Of a stretch of 19,607 nt of DNA, positions 14,000 to 19,607 are shown piece by piece. Each line of letters begins with the position of its first letter. Within the stretch, counting starts at the first letter, position 1. The notes beneath the pieces are model-generated. The model had not been told where the DNA came from. It saw nothing but the letters and a program-made list of their open reading frames with translations, and did no database searches. The stretch is from the NCBI GenBank assembly GCA_003023535.1, contig PXSC01000055.1:1-19607 (forward strand), given 5' to 3'. The position numbers and the translations under genes were made by a program. The stretch is from Halobacteriales archaeon QS_9_70_65 (lineage in GTDB: Archaea > Halobacteriota > Halobacteria > Halobacteriales > Haloarculaceae).

Positions 14000-15208
14000 T
14001 CAGTCGTCGCCGCCGCCGTCGCCGCCGTCGTCGAACCGCCGGTCGACGCTCTCGGCGTGGGCCTCCAGTCCCTCGGCGCGGGCCAGCGTCGTCACCGTCC
14101 CCCGCAGCGCCGACAGCGCCTCGGCGTCGAGCCGCTGGACGGTCGTCGAGCGGAGGAACTGGTCGACCGACAGCCCGCCGGCGACCTTCGCTAGCCCGCC
14201 GGTCGGCAGGACGTGGTTGGTGCCGGTCGCGTAGTCGCCGGCCGCCACGGGCGAGTAGGCACCGAGGAAGACGCTGCCGGCGGAGTCGATCCGATCCAGC
14301 ACCGACTCGTCGTCCGCGGCGACGATCGAGAGGTGTTCGGCGGCGTACTCCTCGGCGAACAGCACCGCCTCGGACATCGACCGCGCCAGCAGGATGCCGG
14401 AGGCGTCGCCGTCGAGCGCCTCCCGGATGACGTCGCTCCGCTCGCGGCGTTCGGCCTGGCGGTCGCAGGCCTCGGCGACGGCCTCGGCGGTCGCCTCGTC
14501 GTCGGTGACGCAGACGACCGACGCGTTCGGGTCGTGTTCGGCCTGCGCGAGCAGGTCGGCGGCGACCAGCTCCGGGTCGGCGGTCCACCGGTTGCCCGGG
14601 CCGACGATTTTCTGGACCGGCGCGACGGTCTCGGTGCCGTAGGCCAGCGCCGCCACCGCCTGAGCGCCGCCGACCCGGTAGACGGCGTCGACGCCGGCGA
14701 CGTGGGCGGCCGCCAGCGTCGGCGCCGGCAGCTCCTCGGCCGGCGGCGTCGCCACCGCGACGTGGTCGACGCCGGCGACCGCCGCCGGGACGGCGCCCAT
14801 CAGCACGCTCGAGGGGTAGGCGGCGGTGCCGCCGGGGGCGTAGACGCCGACCCGCTCCAGCGGCCGGAACCGCCGGCCCAACTCCCGGCCGTCGAACGAC
14901 GCCCGCCAGTCGTCCGGCAGCTGCCGCTCGTGGAAGGCTCGGACGTTGGCGGCGGCGGTTTCGATGGCTTCGCGGACGTCGTCGTCGACCGACTCGTAAG
15001 CGCGTTCGGCCTCGTCGGTGACGTCGAGGTTGCCGACGGTCACGTCGTCGAACTTCTCGGCGAACTCCCGGAGCGCGACGTCGCCCTCCCGCCGTACCCG
15101 GTCGACGATGTCGTCGACGTCCGCCCGGACGGCGCCGATTCCGGCGTCCCGGTCGAACAGCGCGGCCCGCTCGTCCGGCGAGAGCTCCGCGACGGCTCTG
15201 ACGTTCAT
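14000..15208 (-). CDS. hisD: Histidinol dehydrogenase, internal segment missing
   Basis: This 402-residue protein is HisD, the zinc enzyme that oxidises histidinol to histidine in two NAD-dependent steps. Seen are YAPGGTAAYPSSVLMGAVPA (123-142), VQKIVGPGN (198-206), the zinc segment LLAQAEHDP (219-227), the catalytic AEHLSI (290-295) and TGTNHVLPTGG (328-338). After GPGNRW (to residue 208) the chain goes straight to TADPELVAADLL. Family members have about 28-32 residues between, including the conserved ID-x-x-AGPSEV segment near the active site. Length is correspondingly below the usual 425-430. The deletion is in frame, but loss of the AGPSE region should abolish activity. It starts divergently from dtxR, with 111 bases between. 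Confidence 0.9.
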   Translation of the reverse strand: MNVRAVAELSPDERAALFDRDAGIGAVRADVDDIVDRVRREGDVALREFAEKFDDVTVGNLDVTDEAERAYESVDDDVREAIETAAANVRAFHERQLPDDWRASFDGRELGRRFRPLERVGVYAPGGTAAYPSSVLMGAVPAAVAGVDHVAVATPPAEELPAPTLAAAHVAGVDAVYRVGGAQAVAALAYGTETVAPVQKIVGPGNRWTADPELVAADLLAQAEHDPNASVVCVTDDEATAEAVAEACDRQAERRERSDVIREALDGDASGILLARSMSEAVLFAEEYAAEHLSIVAADDESVLDRIDSAGSVFLGAYSPVAAGDYATGTNHVLPTGGLAKVAGGLSVDQFLRSTTVQRLDAEALSALRGTVTTLARAEGLEAHAESVDRRFDDGGDGGGDD

Positions 15209-15319
15209 GTCCCGTGGACGGCGCCGCCGGGCAAAGCGGTTTCCATCCGCCCGGGGCGGCGGCCGGACCGCCTCGGCGGACGAAAACGCATATCACCGAC
15301 CGCCGTCTACCGCCGCACG
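15209..15319. promoter_or_regulatory. Divergent promoters of hisD and the DtxR-family gene
   Basis: GCATATCAC at 15288-15296 lies about 27 bases before the ATG at 15320 and fits a leaderless TATA box. For hisD the best minus-strand candidate is AAACCGCTTTGC at about 15230-15241. Confidence 0.5.
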
Positions 15320-15991
15320 ATGCTGAGCGCCGTCATGGAGGACTACATCAAGGCGATCTACTCGCTGCAGGCAGAGCCCGGCGAGCGGGTGGGCACCTCC
15401 GAACTCGCCGACGCCCTCGACGTGACCTCCCCGACGGTGTCGAGTATGCTGTCGAAGCTGGCCGACCGCGGGCTCGTCGACCACGAGGAGTACCGCGGCG
15501 TCACACTCACCGACGAGGGCGAGGTGGTCGCCCTCGAGATCCTCCGGCACCACCGGCTGCTGGAGGCGTTTCTCACCGAGCGGCTCGATTACGACTGGGC
15601 CGACGTCCACGAGGAGGCCGACCGCCTCGAACACCACGTCTCCGAGGAGCTGACCGACCGCATCGCCGAGACGCTGGACAACCCCGGCGTCGACCCCCAC
15701 GGCGACCCCATTCCCGACGCCGACCTCGAGCTGCCCGACTCGGAGGCGACGGGGCGGCTCTCGGCGGCCGAGGAGGGCGATTCCGTCGTCGTCCGGCGCA
15801 TCCGCCACCAGGGCGACGAGGAGCTGCGCTATCTCGCGGCGGCGGGCGTCGAGCCCGGCGTCGAGCTGGAGGTACTGGAGGTCGCGCCGTTCGGGCTCGT
15901 CACCGTCGAGACGCCGGCGGGCCAGCAGGGCCTGCCCGAGGAGATCGCCGCCATCATCGAGACGACGCCCGCGACCGGAGCCGAGGCATAG
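15320..15991 (+). CDS. DtxR/MntR-family metal-dependent transcriptional regulator
   Basis: This 223-residue DtxR-type repressor uses Fe(II) or Mn(II) as corepressor. The N-terminal winged helix (1-65) has MEDYIKAIYSLQ, TSELADALDVTSPTVSSMLS and the wing HEEYRGVTLTDEG. The metal-binding dimerisation domain follows with HHRLLEAFL (78-86), EEADRLEHHVSEEL (98-111) and DPHGDPIP (125-132), whose His, Glu and Asp residues are the likely ligands. A FeoA/SH3-like domain occupies about 145-215. The start is supported by the TATA box 27 bases upstream. Its targets are probably metal-uptake genes elsewhere, since none are in view. Its last 38 bases overlap the convergent gene's end. Confidence 0.93.
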   Translation: MLSAVMEDYIKAIYSLQAEPGERVGTSELADALDVTSPTVSSMLSKLADRGLVDHEEYRGVTLTDEGEVVALEILRHHRLLEAFLTERLDYDWADVHEEADRLEHHVSEELTDRIAETLDNPGVDPHGDPIPDADLELPDSEATGRLSAAEEGDSVVVRRIRHQGDEELRYLAAAGVEPGVELEVLEVAPFGLVTVETPAGQQGLPEEIAAIIETTPATGAEA

Positions 15992-16565
15992 TTAGCCACC
16001 AGCAGGCGACGACCGCGGCGACGGCACAGCCGCCGAGCAGGAACGCGACGACGGGGTCGACCGCCGCCCCGTCGGCGGCGGCCTCGGCGCTCAGCGCCAC
16101 GCCGTCATCGGTCTCGGCGGGATCGGCTGCGAGCCAGTCGGTCACCGCGACGAAGACGGCCGTCGCGGCACCGACGGTCAGCGCGAGCCCGAACAGCCCC
16201 GCGAGTCGATCCCGCAGCCGCGAGGCGTCGTCGGCGTCGCCGGCGAACAGCACGACCGCCTCGCTACTGGGCGCGTAAATCGTCACCTCGGTGCCCGTCT
16301 CCGAGTAGCCGGTGCCGGCGGGCCCGATGAGCCCCGCCGTCTCGAGGTTATCCAGGTGGTAGTGGACGTTCTGCAGCGACGTCCCGACCTCCTCCCGGAT
16401 TGCCGCCGGCGCCCGTGGCTCCTCGTAGATGGCCGACAGCACCCGGCGGGCCGTCTCGGAGGCCAGGGCGTCGAAGGCGGCGTCGGCGTCCTCGTCGCTC
16501 ACCTCCAGCACCCGGGCCGTCTCCGGCGACGGCGACACGTCGTGTCGACTCGGTAGCAGGCCCAT
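15954..16565 (-). CDS. ArsR-like HTH protein with two C-terminal membrane helices
   Basis: A 203-residue protein starts at the ATG at 16565. Residues 28-100 form a winged helix of the haloarchaeal ArsR/MarR-like type: ALASETARRVLSAIYEEP, then TSLQNVHYHLDNLETAGLI and a wing leading to VTIYAPS. Two hydrophobic segments at about 122-145 and 171-193 are probable membrane helices joined by an acidic Ala-rich loop that would lie outside. This is a membrane-tethered one-component regulator design; the ligand and targets are unknown. The longer frame to 16730 is rejected because it runs through the promoter. The last 12 codons overlap the end of the DtxR gene on the opposite strand. Confidence 0.85.
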   Translation of the reverse strand: MGLLPSRHDVSPSPETARVLEVSDEDADAAFDALASETARRVLSAIYEEPRAPAAIREEVGTSLQNVHYHLDNLETAGLIGPAGTGYSETGTEVTIYAPSSEAVVLFAGDADDASRLRDRLAGLFGLALTVGAATAVFVAVTDWLAADPAETDDGVALSAEAAADGAAVDPVVAFLLGGCAVAAVVACWWLTMPRLRSRASSR

Positions 16566-16602
16566 CGGGCGCCGGTAGTCGTCCCCCGTCAATGTCGGTT
16601 GT

Positions 16603-16624
16603 GTAATGTAAAACGGTCGTTTTA
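16603..16624 (-). promoter_or_regulatory. Palindromic operator and TATA region of the membrane HTH gene
   Basis: TAAAACG-GT-CGTTTTA is a perfect 7+2+7 palindrome at 16609-16624. It abuts the TATA-like GTTTTACATTACAC on the minus strand, 40-60 bases before the ATG at 16565. It is a likely binding site for the HTH protein itself or another regulator. Confidence 0.5.
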
Positions 16625-16754
16625 ACCCCGCCAGCGGCCGCAGCCCTGCGACGGCTAGTGGACAGGACCCCGGAGACCGGAAGCGAGCGCCCGAGCGGTG
16701 CGGCGCATCGACCGTCGCTACCGACGGCACCCGCGAAACAAGGGAGGGGTTCCG

Positions 16755-17009
16755 TCAGATGTAGTCCTGGTCCTCGAGGCCGTCCATGATGTCGTCGACG
16801 AGGTCGTCGACGGAGTCGTAGGGGAACTCCTGTTGGCCGCCGGCCTTCGTGTTCAGTTCCATGGCGGTCATCGAGAAGTCGCCCGACTCGAACGTGGTGC
16901 CGGGCCCCTGCGGCAGCGCCGGTACGAGGTCCATCGGGCTGTTGACGGGGTAGTCGGCGCCTTCGAACGCTTCGGTGAACTGCTCTCTGAGGTCTTCCTT
17001 GTCGACCAT
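16755..17009 (-). CDS. MTH865 family protein
   Basis: This 84-residue acidic protein matches the archaeal MTH865 family (PF07747), small EF-hand-like helical proteins of unknown function. It begins MVDKEDLREQFTEAFEGADY, has PVNSPMDLVPALPQGPGT and FESGDFSMTAMELNTKAGG in the middle, and ends DDLVDDIMDGLEDQDYI. The start at 17009 is preferred over 17033 because family members begin at MVDKEDL. The AT-rich CATTCAATTGG (minus strand, 17034-17044) lies close to the expected TATA position, and CATAAATTAACC at 17063-17074 is another candidate. It stands alone between the membrane regulator and the FAD dehydrogenase. Confidence 0.9.
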   Translation of the reverse strand: MVDKEDLREQFTEAFEGADYPVNSPMDLVPALPQGPGTTFESGDFSMTAMELNTKAGGQQEFPYDSVDDLVDDIMDGLEDQDYI

Positions 17010-17122
17010 TGCATGGAGACGTGAAACACACATCCAATTGAATGTTGTGCTGCGTGCCGCCGGTTAATTTATGTCAGGGCCCGACGCCCGCCTCGGGTCG
17101 GCGGCACGGACCGCGGCCCCCG

Positions 17123-18340
17123 TCAGGCGGCGACGACGTCCTCGTCGGTCGGGCTCCGGGCGTCGTATTCGGCGACGAGGGCGTCCAGTTCGGCCGCGTC
17201 GTCGGCGCCGGGCAGTTTCCGGTCGGCGGTCCGGCAGTCGGCATCGATGTCGAGCCGGTCGCAGACGCGGTCGGCGGCCGCCTCGGCCATCCGCCGGTAG
17301 GTGGTCAGCTTCCCGCCGACGACGCTGAGGAGGTCGTCGACGCCGTCGTCGGCGTGGTCCAACAGAAAGAAGCCCCGGGAGATGTCGCGGCGGTCCTCGT
17401 CGGCCTCGTCCGGTTCGTACAGCGGCCGCACGCCCCACCAGCTGCGGGCGACCGGCGCCTCCGCGACCGGCGGCAGCATCGCCGCACACTCCTCGATCGA
17501 CCGCTCGACCTCCCAGTCGGCCCGCTCGTAGGCCTCGGGGTCGTCGACCGGGACGCTGGTCGTCCCGAGAACGACCTGGTCGCCGTGCGGGACGACGATG
17601 TCGCCGTCGTCCGGCGTCCGGCACCGGTTCAGCACCGGCCCGTCGGCGAGGGCGTCGTGCTCGACGGCAACCATCACGCCGCGGGCCGGTGCCATCTCGA
17701 CGTCGGCGCCGGCCATCGCCGCGACCTCGCCGGCCCACGCGCCCGTCGCGTTGACGACGTGGTCGACGCCAACCGTCCCGTCGACGGCGCCGCCGAGCGT
17801 CGCGGCCGTCACCCGGCCGCCGTCGACGGTCAGCCCCTCCAGCGGCGCGTGCGGCCGGACGGTCCCGCCGTGGGCCTCCGCGTCGGCGGCGTTGGCGGCA
17901 CACAGCCGCGACGGGAAGACGACGCCGTCCGGGACCGCCATCGCCCGCTCGACGTCGGCCGACAGCCCGGGGACGCGTTCGCGGGCCGCCGCCGGCGTCA
18001 GCCGCTCGGCCTCGATGCCGGCCGCCTCGCAGGCCGCCAGCTTCTCCTCGAAGTAGTCGGGGTCGTCGCCGGACAGCCCCACGAACAGCCCGCCGGTCTC
18101 CCGGACGCAGTCGCCGGCGACCGACCGGAGAATGCGGTTCTCCTCGATGCACTCCTCGGCGCCCGGCGGGTCCGACTCCGCGTAGCGGGCGCCGCTGTGC
18201 AGCACGCCGTGGGACCGCCCGGAGGTCCCGCCCGAGAGGCCACCGCGGTCGACGAGCGTCACGTCTACGCCGCGCAGCGCGAGGTCCCGCGCGACGCCGG
18301 TTCCGGTCGCGCCGCCGCCGACCACGAGTACGGTCGTCAC
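17123..18340 (-). CDS. GlpA-like FAD-dependent glycerol-3-phosphate dehydrogenase, short form
   Basis: This 405-residue FAD oxidoreductase resembles subunit A of anaerobic glycerol-3-phosphate dehydrogenase, which oxidises glycerol-3-phosphate to dihydroxyacetone phosphate. The dinucleotide fold is VLVVGGGATGTGVARDLAL (4-22). The family motifs GTSGRSHGVLHSGARYAESD (38-57), ECIEENRILR, VNATGAWAGEVAAMAG (196-211), SWWGVRPLYEP (300-310) and SVVGGKLTTYRRMAE (339-353) are present. The product ends at EYDARSPTDEDVVAA, without the C-terminal Cys-rich Fe-S domain of full-length haloarchaeal GlpA. No glpB, glpC or glpK is adjacent, so it may be a stand-alone paralogue. It starts with GTG at 18340, with TATA-like GTGATACG at 18362-18369 upstream. 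Confidence 0.88.
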   Translation of the reverse strand: MTTVLVVGGGATGTGVARDLALRGVDVTLVDRGGLSGGTSGRSHGVLHSGARYAESDPPGAEECIEENRILRSVAGDCVRETGGLFVGLSGDDPDYFEEKLAACEAAGIEAERLTPAAARERVPGLSADVERAMAVPDGVVFPSRLCAANAADAEAHGGTVRPHAPLEGLTVDGGRVTAATLGGAVDGTVGVDHVVNATGAWAGEVAAMAGADVEMAPARGVMVAVEHDALADGPVLNRCRTPDDGDIVVPHGDQVVLGTTSVPVDDPEAYERADWEVERSIEECAAMLPPVAEAPVARSWWGVRPLYEPDEADEDRRDISRGFFLLDHADDGVDDLLSVVGGKLTTYRRMAEAAADRVCDRLDIDADCRTADRKLPGADDAAELDALVAEYDARSPTDEDVVAA

Positions 18341-18483
18341 TGTCGTACGTTCGTGTCGAGACGTATCACTCTGATTCCGCCGGTCGTTCTTGCGCCGCCG
18401 GAGACGGCGTCACCCGACGCGTCGCAGCGACCCGTCCGCCCGGTATACGTGTGCCCGAATATCGTACCGCTCTCGCGTGCCGA

Positions 18484-19023
18484 TTAGCGGTCGGCTGCCC
18501 CATTGCTCACGACGCTCGGATACTCCGCCACGCCGGCGTACAGGGCGAGTTCCCGTCCGAGCCGGGACGTCCGGTCGGCGATGTCGGGGTCCGCGATCCG
18601 GGCGTCCGTCACGGTCGAGTGCGACTCGGGAACCGCGACCTCGGTCGGCAGCGTCCACGCCCCGAGCGTCCGGGCGACGGTCCGGAGGTGGTCGAGCGCG
18701 GAGCTCGGGAACGATCCGGCGGCGACCTCCAGGAGGCCGACTGTCGTCCCCTCCAGCTCGTCGCGGCTGCAGTGGTCGAGCGCGTTCTTCAGCGCCCCCG
18801 AGTAGGAGCCGTGGTAGTTCGGCGTGCCGAGCAGGACGCCGTCGGCCCGCCGGAGCGTCCGCCGCAGCGCCTCCGCGTCCGGCACGTCGGTGTCGACGGC
18901 GTTCAGCGGCGGTATCTCGTACTCCCGCAGATCGACGAGGTCGGTCGTCGCGCCGGCCGCCTCGGCCGCCGTCAGCGCTTCCCGCAGCACGACGCGCGTC
19001 CGGCTCCCGTCGCGCAGGCTCCC
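18484..19023 (-). pseudogene. NAD(P)H-dependent FMN reductase-like gene lacking its 5' end
   Basis: The frame reads GSLRDGSRTRVVLREALTAA from 19023 and contains LGTPNYHGSYSGALKNALDH and GLLEVAAGSFPSSALDHLRT. These are the flavodoxin-like signatures of the NADPH-dependent FMN reductase family, which supplies reduced flavin or reduces quinones and metal oxyanions. Family members have about 8-12 residues before the GSLRDGS phosphate loop, forming the first beta strand. Here an in-frame TGA at 19030-19032 lies just upstream with no start codon between. The first possible start is an internal GTG at 18988-18990, past half of the FMN phosphate loop. Loss of the start by deletion or a frameshift is likely; an assembly error is possible. 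It ends with TAA at 18484-18486. Confidence 0.75.
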
Positions 19024-19420
19024 ACGATTTCAAGAACTTTCCCGAGCGAGTCCGAGCGCCCTTCGGCGCGCCGACCACGTCTCGAGACGGAGCCGACGGG
19101 GACGCAGACGTTTCCCGATTCGGCCGGGCAAACCTTCGTACGCGGGCTGGACGGCGGAGGCAGGATGAACAGCAGTACACGCGATTGTCGCTCGCCGCCG
19201 AGCGTTCGGCGTGCGGCCCCCCGGGTAGCACCCTCGCCCGTCGCTGCGACGTCGTGATCGCCGGTGGGCGGAACGGGACTTCGCCACGGCGTAGCCTGGT
19301 CCGCTCGAGCGTCACCTGGAACACTACCGGGCGAGAATCTACTGATAGGTTCGGCGGAAGTGAAAACCGGACGGGAGCTCTGCCCGGACGTTCAAGTGGG
19401 ATGGCGGCATAAGGTATCGT
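19024..19420. other. Gap before the DUF433 gene: no gene seen
   Basis: No frame on either strand shows haloarchaeal codon bias or recognisable motifs. A short hairpin GCGC-CCTTCG-GCGC lies at about 19057-19070. The composition is more mixed than in the genes. No convincing TATA box is seen 25-30 bases before the ATG at 19421, so the transcript may start further upstream. Confidence 0.4.
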
Positions 19421-19607
19421 ATGAGCCAGGTGACGAGACGTATCGTGCAGGAGCTCCACGACGAGCCACACCTCGAAGGCCGGCGGATTACCGTTCAGTT
19501 CGTCAAAGAACAGATTGAGGAGCGGGGGCTCGATCCGAGAACGGTCGCTGATCGCCACGATCTCGACGTGGCCGATGTCTATCGGGCGCTCACGTACTAC
19601 CACGACC
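19421..19607 (+). CDS. DUF433 antitoxin-like protein (N-terminal part; runs off the right edge)
   Basis: The first 62 codons are present. Residues 19-62 follow the DUF433 (PF04255, VapB45-type) pattern: EGRRITVQFVKEQIEERGLD, then TVADRHDLDVADVYRALTYY, a small helix-turn-helix in which the ADRHDL-x-VADVYRALTYYHD end is characteristic. Such proteins usually precede a DUF5615 PIN-like toxin gene in a toxin-antitoxin pair, which would lie beyond the window. The ATG at 19421 is the first in frame. The function is inferred from the family; the toxin is not visible. Confidence 0.75.
   Translation, partial: MSQVTRRIVQELHDEPHLEGRRITVQFVKEQIEERGLDPRTVADRHDLDVADVYRALTYYHD

Noticed and set aside
14213..15319. 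Upstream extension of the DtxR frame through hisD
   Set aside because: It is antisense to hisD. The DtxR domain begins at 15320 with a TATA box 27 bases upstream.
18410..18483. Minus-strand tail reading YDIRAHVYRADGSLRRVG before a stop
   Set aside because: It could be the remnant of a small gene, but there is no start codon between it and the FMN reductase end, and 24 codons are too few to judge.
17042..18487. 481-codon frame opposite the GlpA-like gene
   Set aside because: It is an antisense shadow in GC-rich DNA with no recognisable motif.

Overview
The window is chromosomal DNA of a halophilic archaeon (class Halobacteria); I cannot name the genus. The evidence is very high GC with strong G/C preference at third codon positions, acidic proteins rich in Asp, Glu, Val and Ala, and archaeal-only families (ribosomal protein S17e, CofD of coenzyme F420 synthesis, MTH865, DUF447). 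Many start codons lie about 27 bases downstream of a TATA-like box, as expected for leaderless archaeal transcripts. I see no tRNA, rRNA, CRISPR array or transposase gene.

Layout. 1-761 (minus): a metal-type operon of a 37-residue Cys-Cys peptide, an ArsR repressor with an ELCACE metal site, and the start of a CSC-motif permease that leaves the window. 959-1148 (minus): a frameshifted small gene, divergent from a thiolase (1197-2345). 2586-3512: biotin protein ligase BirA with an HTH domain. 3514-6320 (minus): a frameshifted small gene and two tandem HD-domain hydrolase paralogues, the upstream one lacking its 5' end. 6544-9702 (plus): a tight four-gene unit of cofD, a dihydrouridine-synthase-like TIM barrel, a CitG-like transferase and a DUF447 flavoprotein-like gene. 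9760-9951: S17e. 10025-11059: aspartate-semialdehyde dehydrogenase. 11060-11615: a convergent gap with a terminator-like hairpin and a 174-base MITE-like element with 10-base flanking repeats. 11616-12503 (minus): a D-2-hydroxyacid dehydrogenase. 12697-13172 (plus): a structured RNA, most likely RNase P RNA. 13201-15208 (minus): a damaged enoyl-CoA hydratase and a HisD lacking an internal segment. 15320-15991: a DtxR-type metalloregulator. 15954-16565 (minus): an HTH membrane protein overlapping it tail to tail. 16755-17009 (minus): MTH865. 17123-18340 (minus): a GlpA-like FAD dehydrogenase. 18484-19023 (minus): an FMN reductase without its start. 19421 to the edge (plus): a DUF433 antitoxin-like gene.

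Two things stand out. First, seven genes carry an internal deletion, frameshift or missing 5' end (959-1148, 3514-3797, 5240-6320, 11616-12503, 13201-13874, 14000-15208, 18484-19023). All are on the minus strand, while the plus-strand genes look intact. This may be a cluster of real lesions or an assembly problem, and it must be settled before metabolism is inferred from this window. Second, the cofD operon couples F420 synthesis to a CitG-like transferase and a truncated, divergent DUS-like enzyme. That is the best candidate here for an uncharacterised cofactor pathway.
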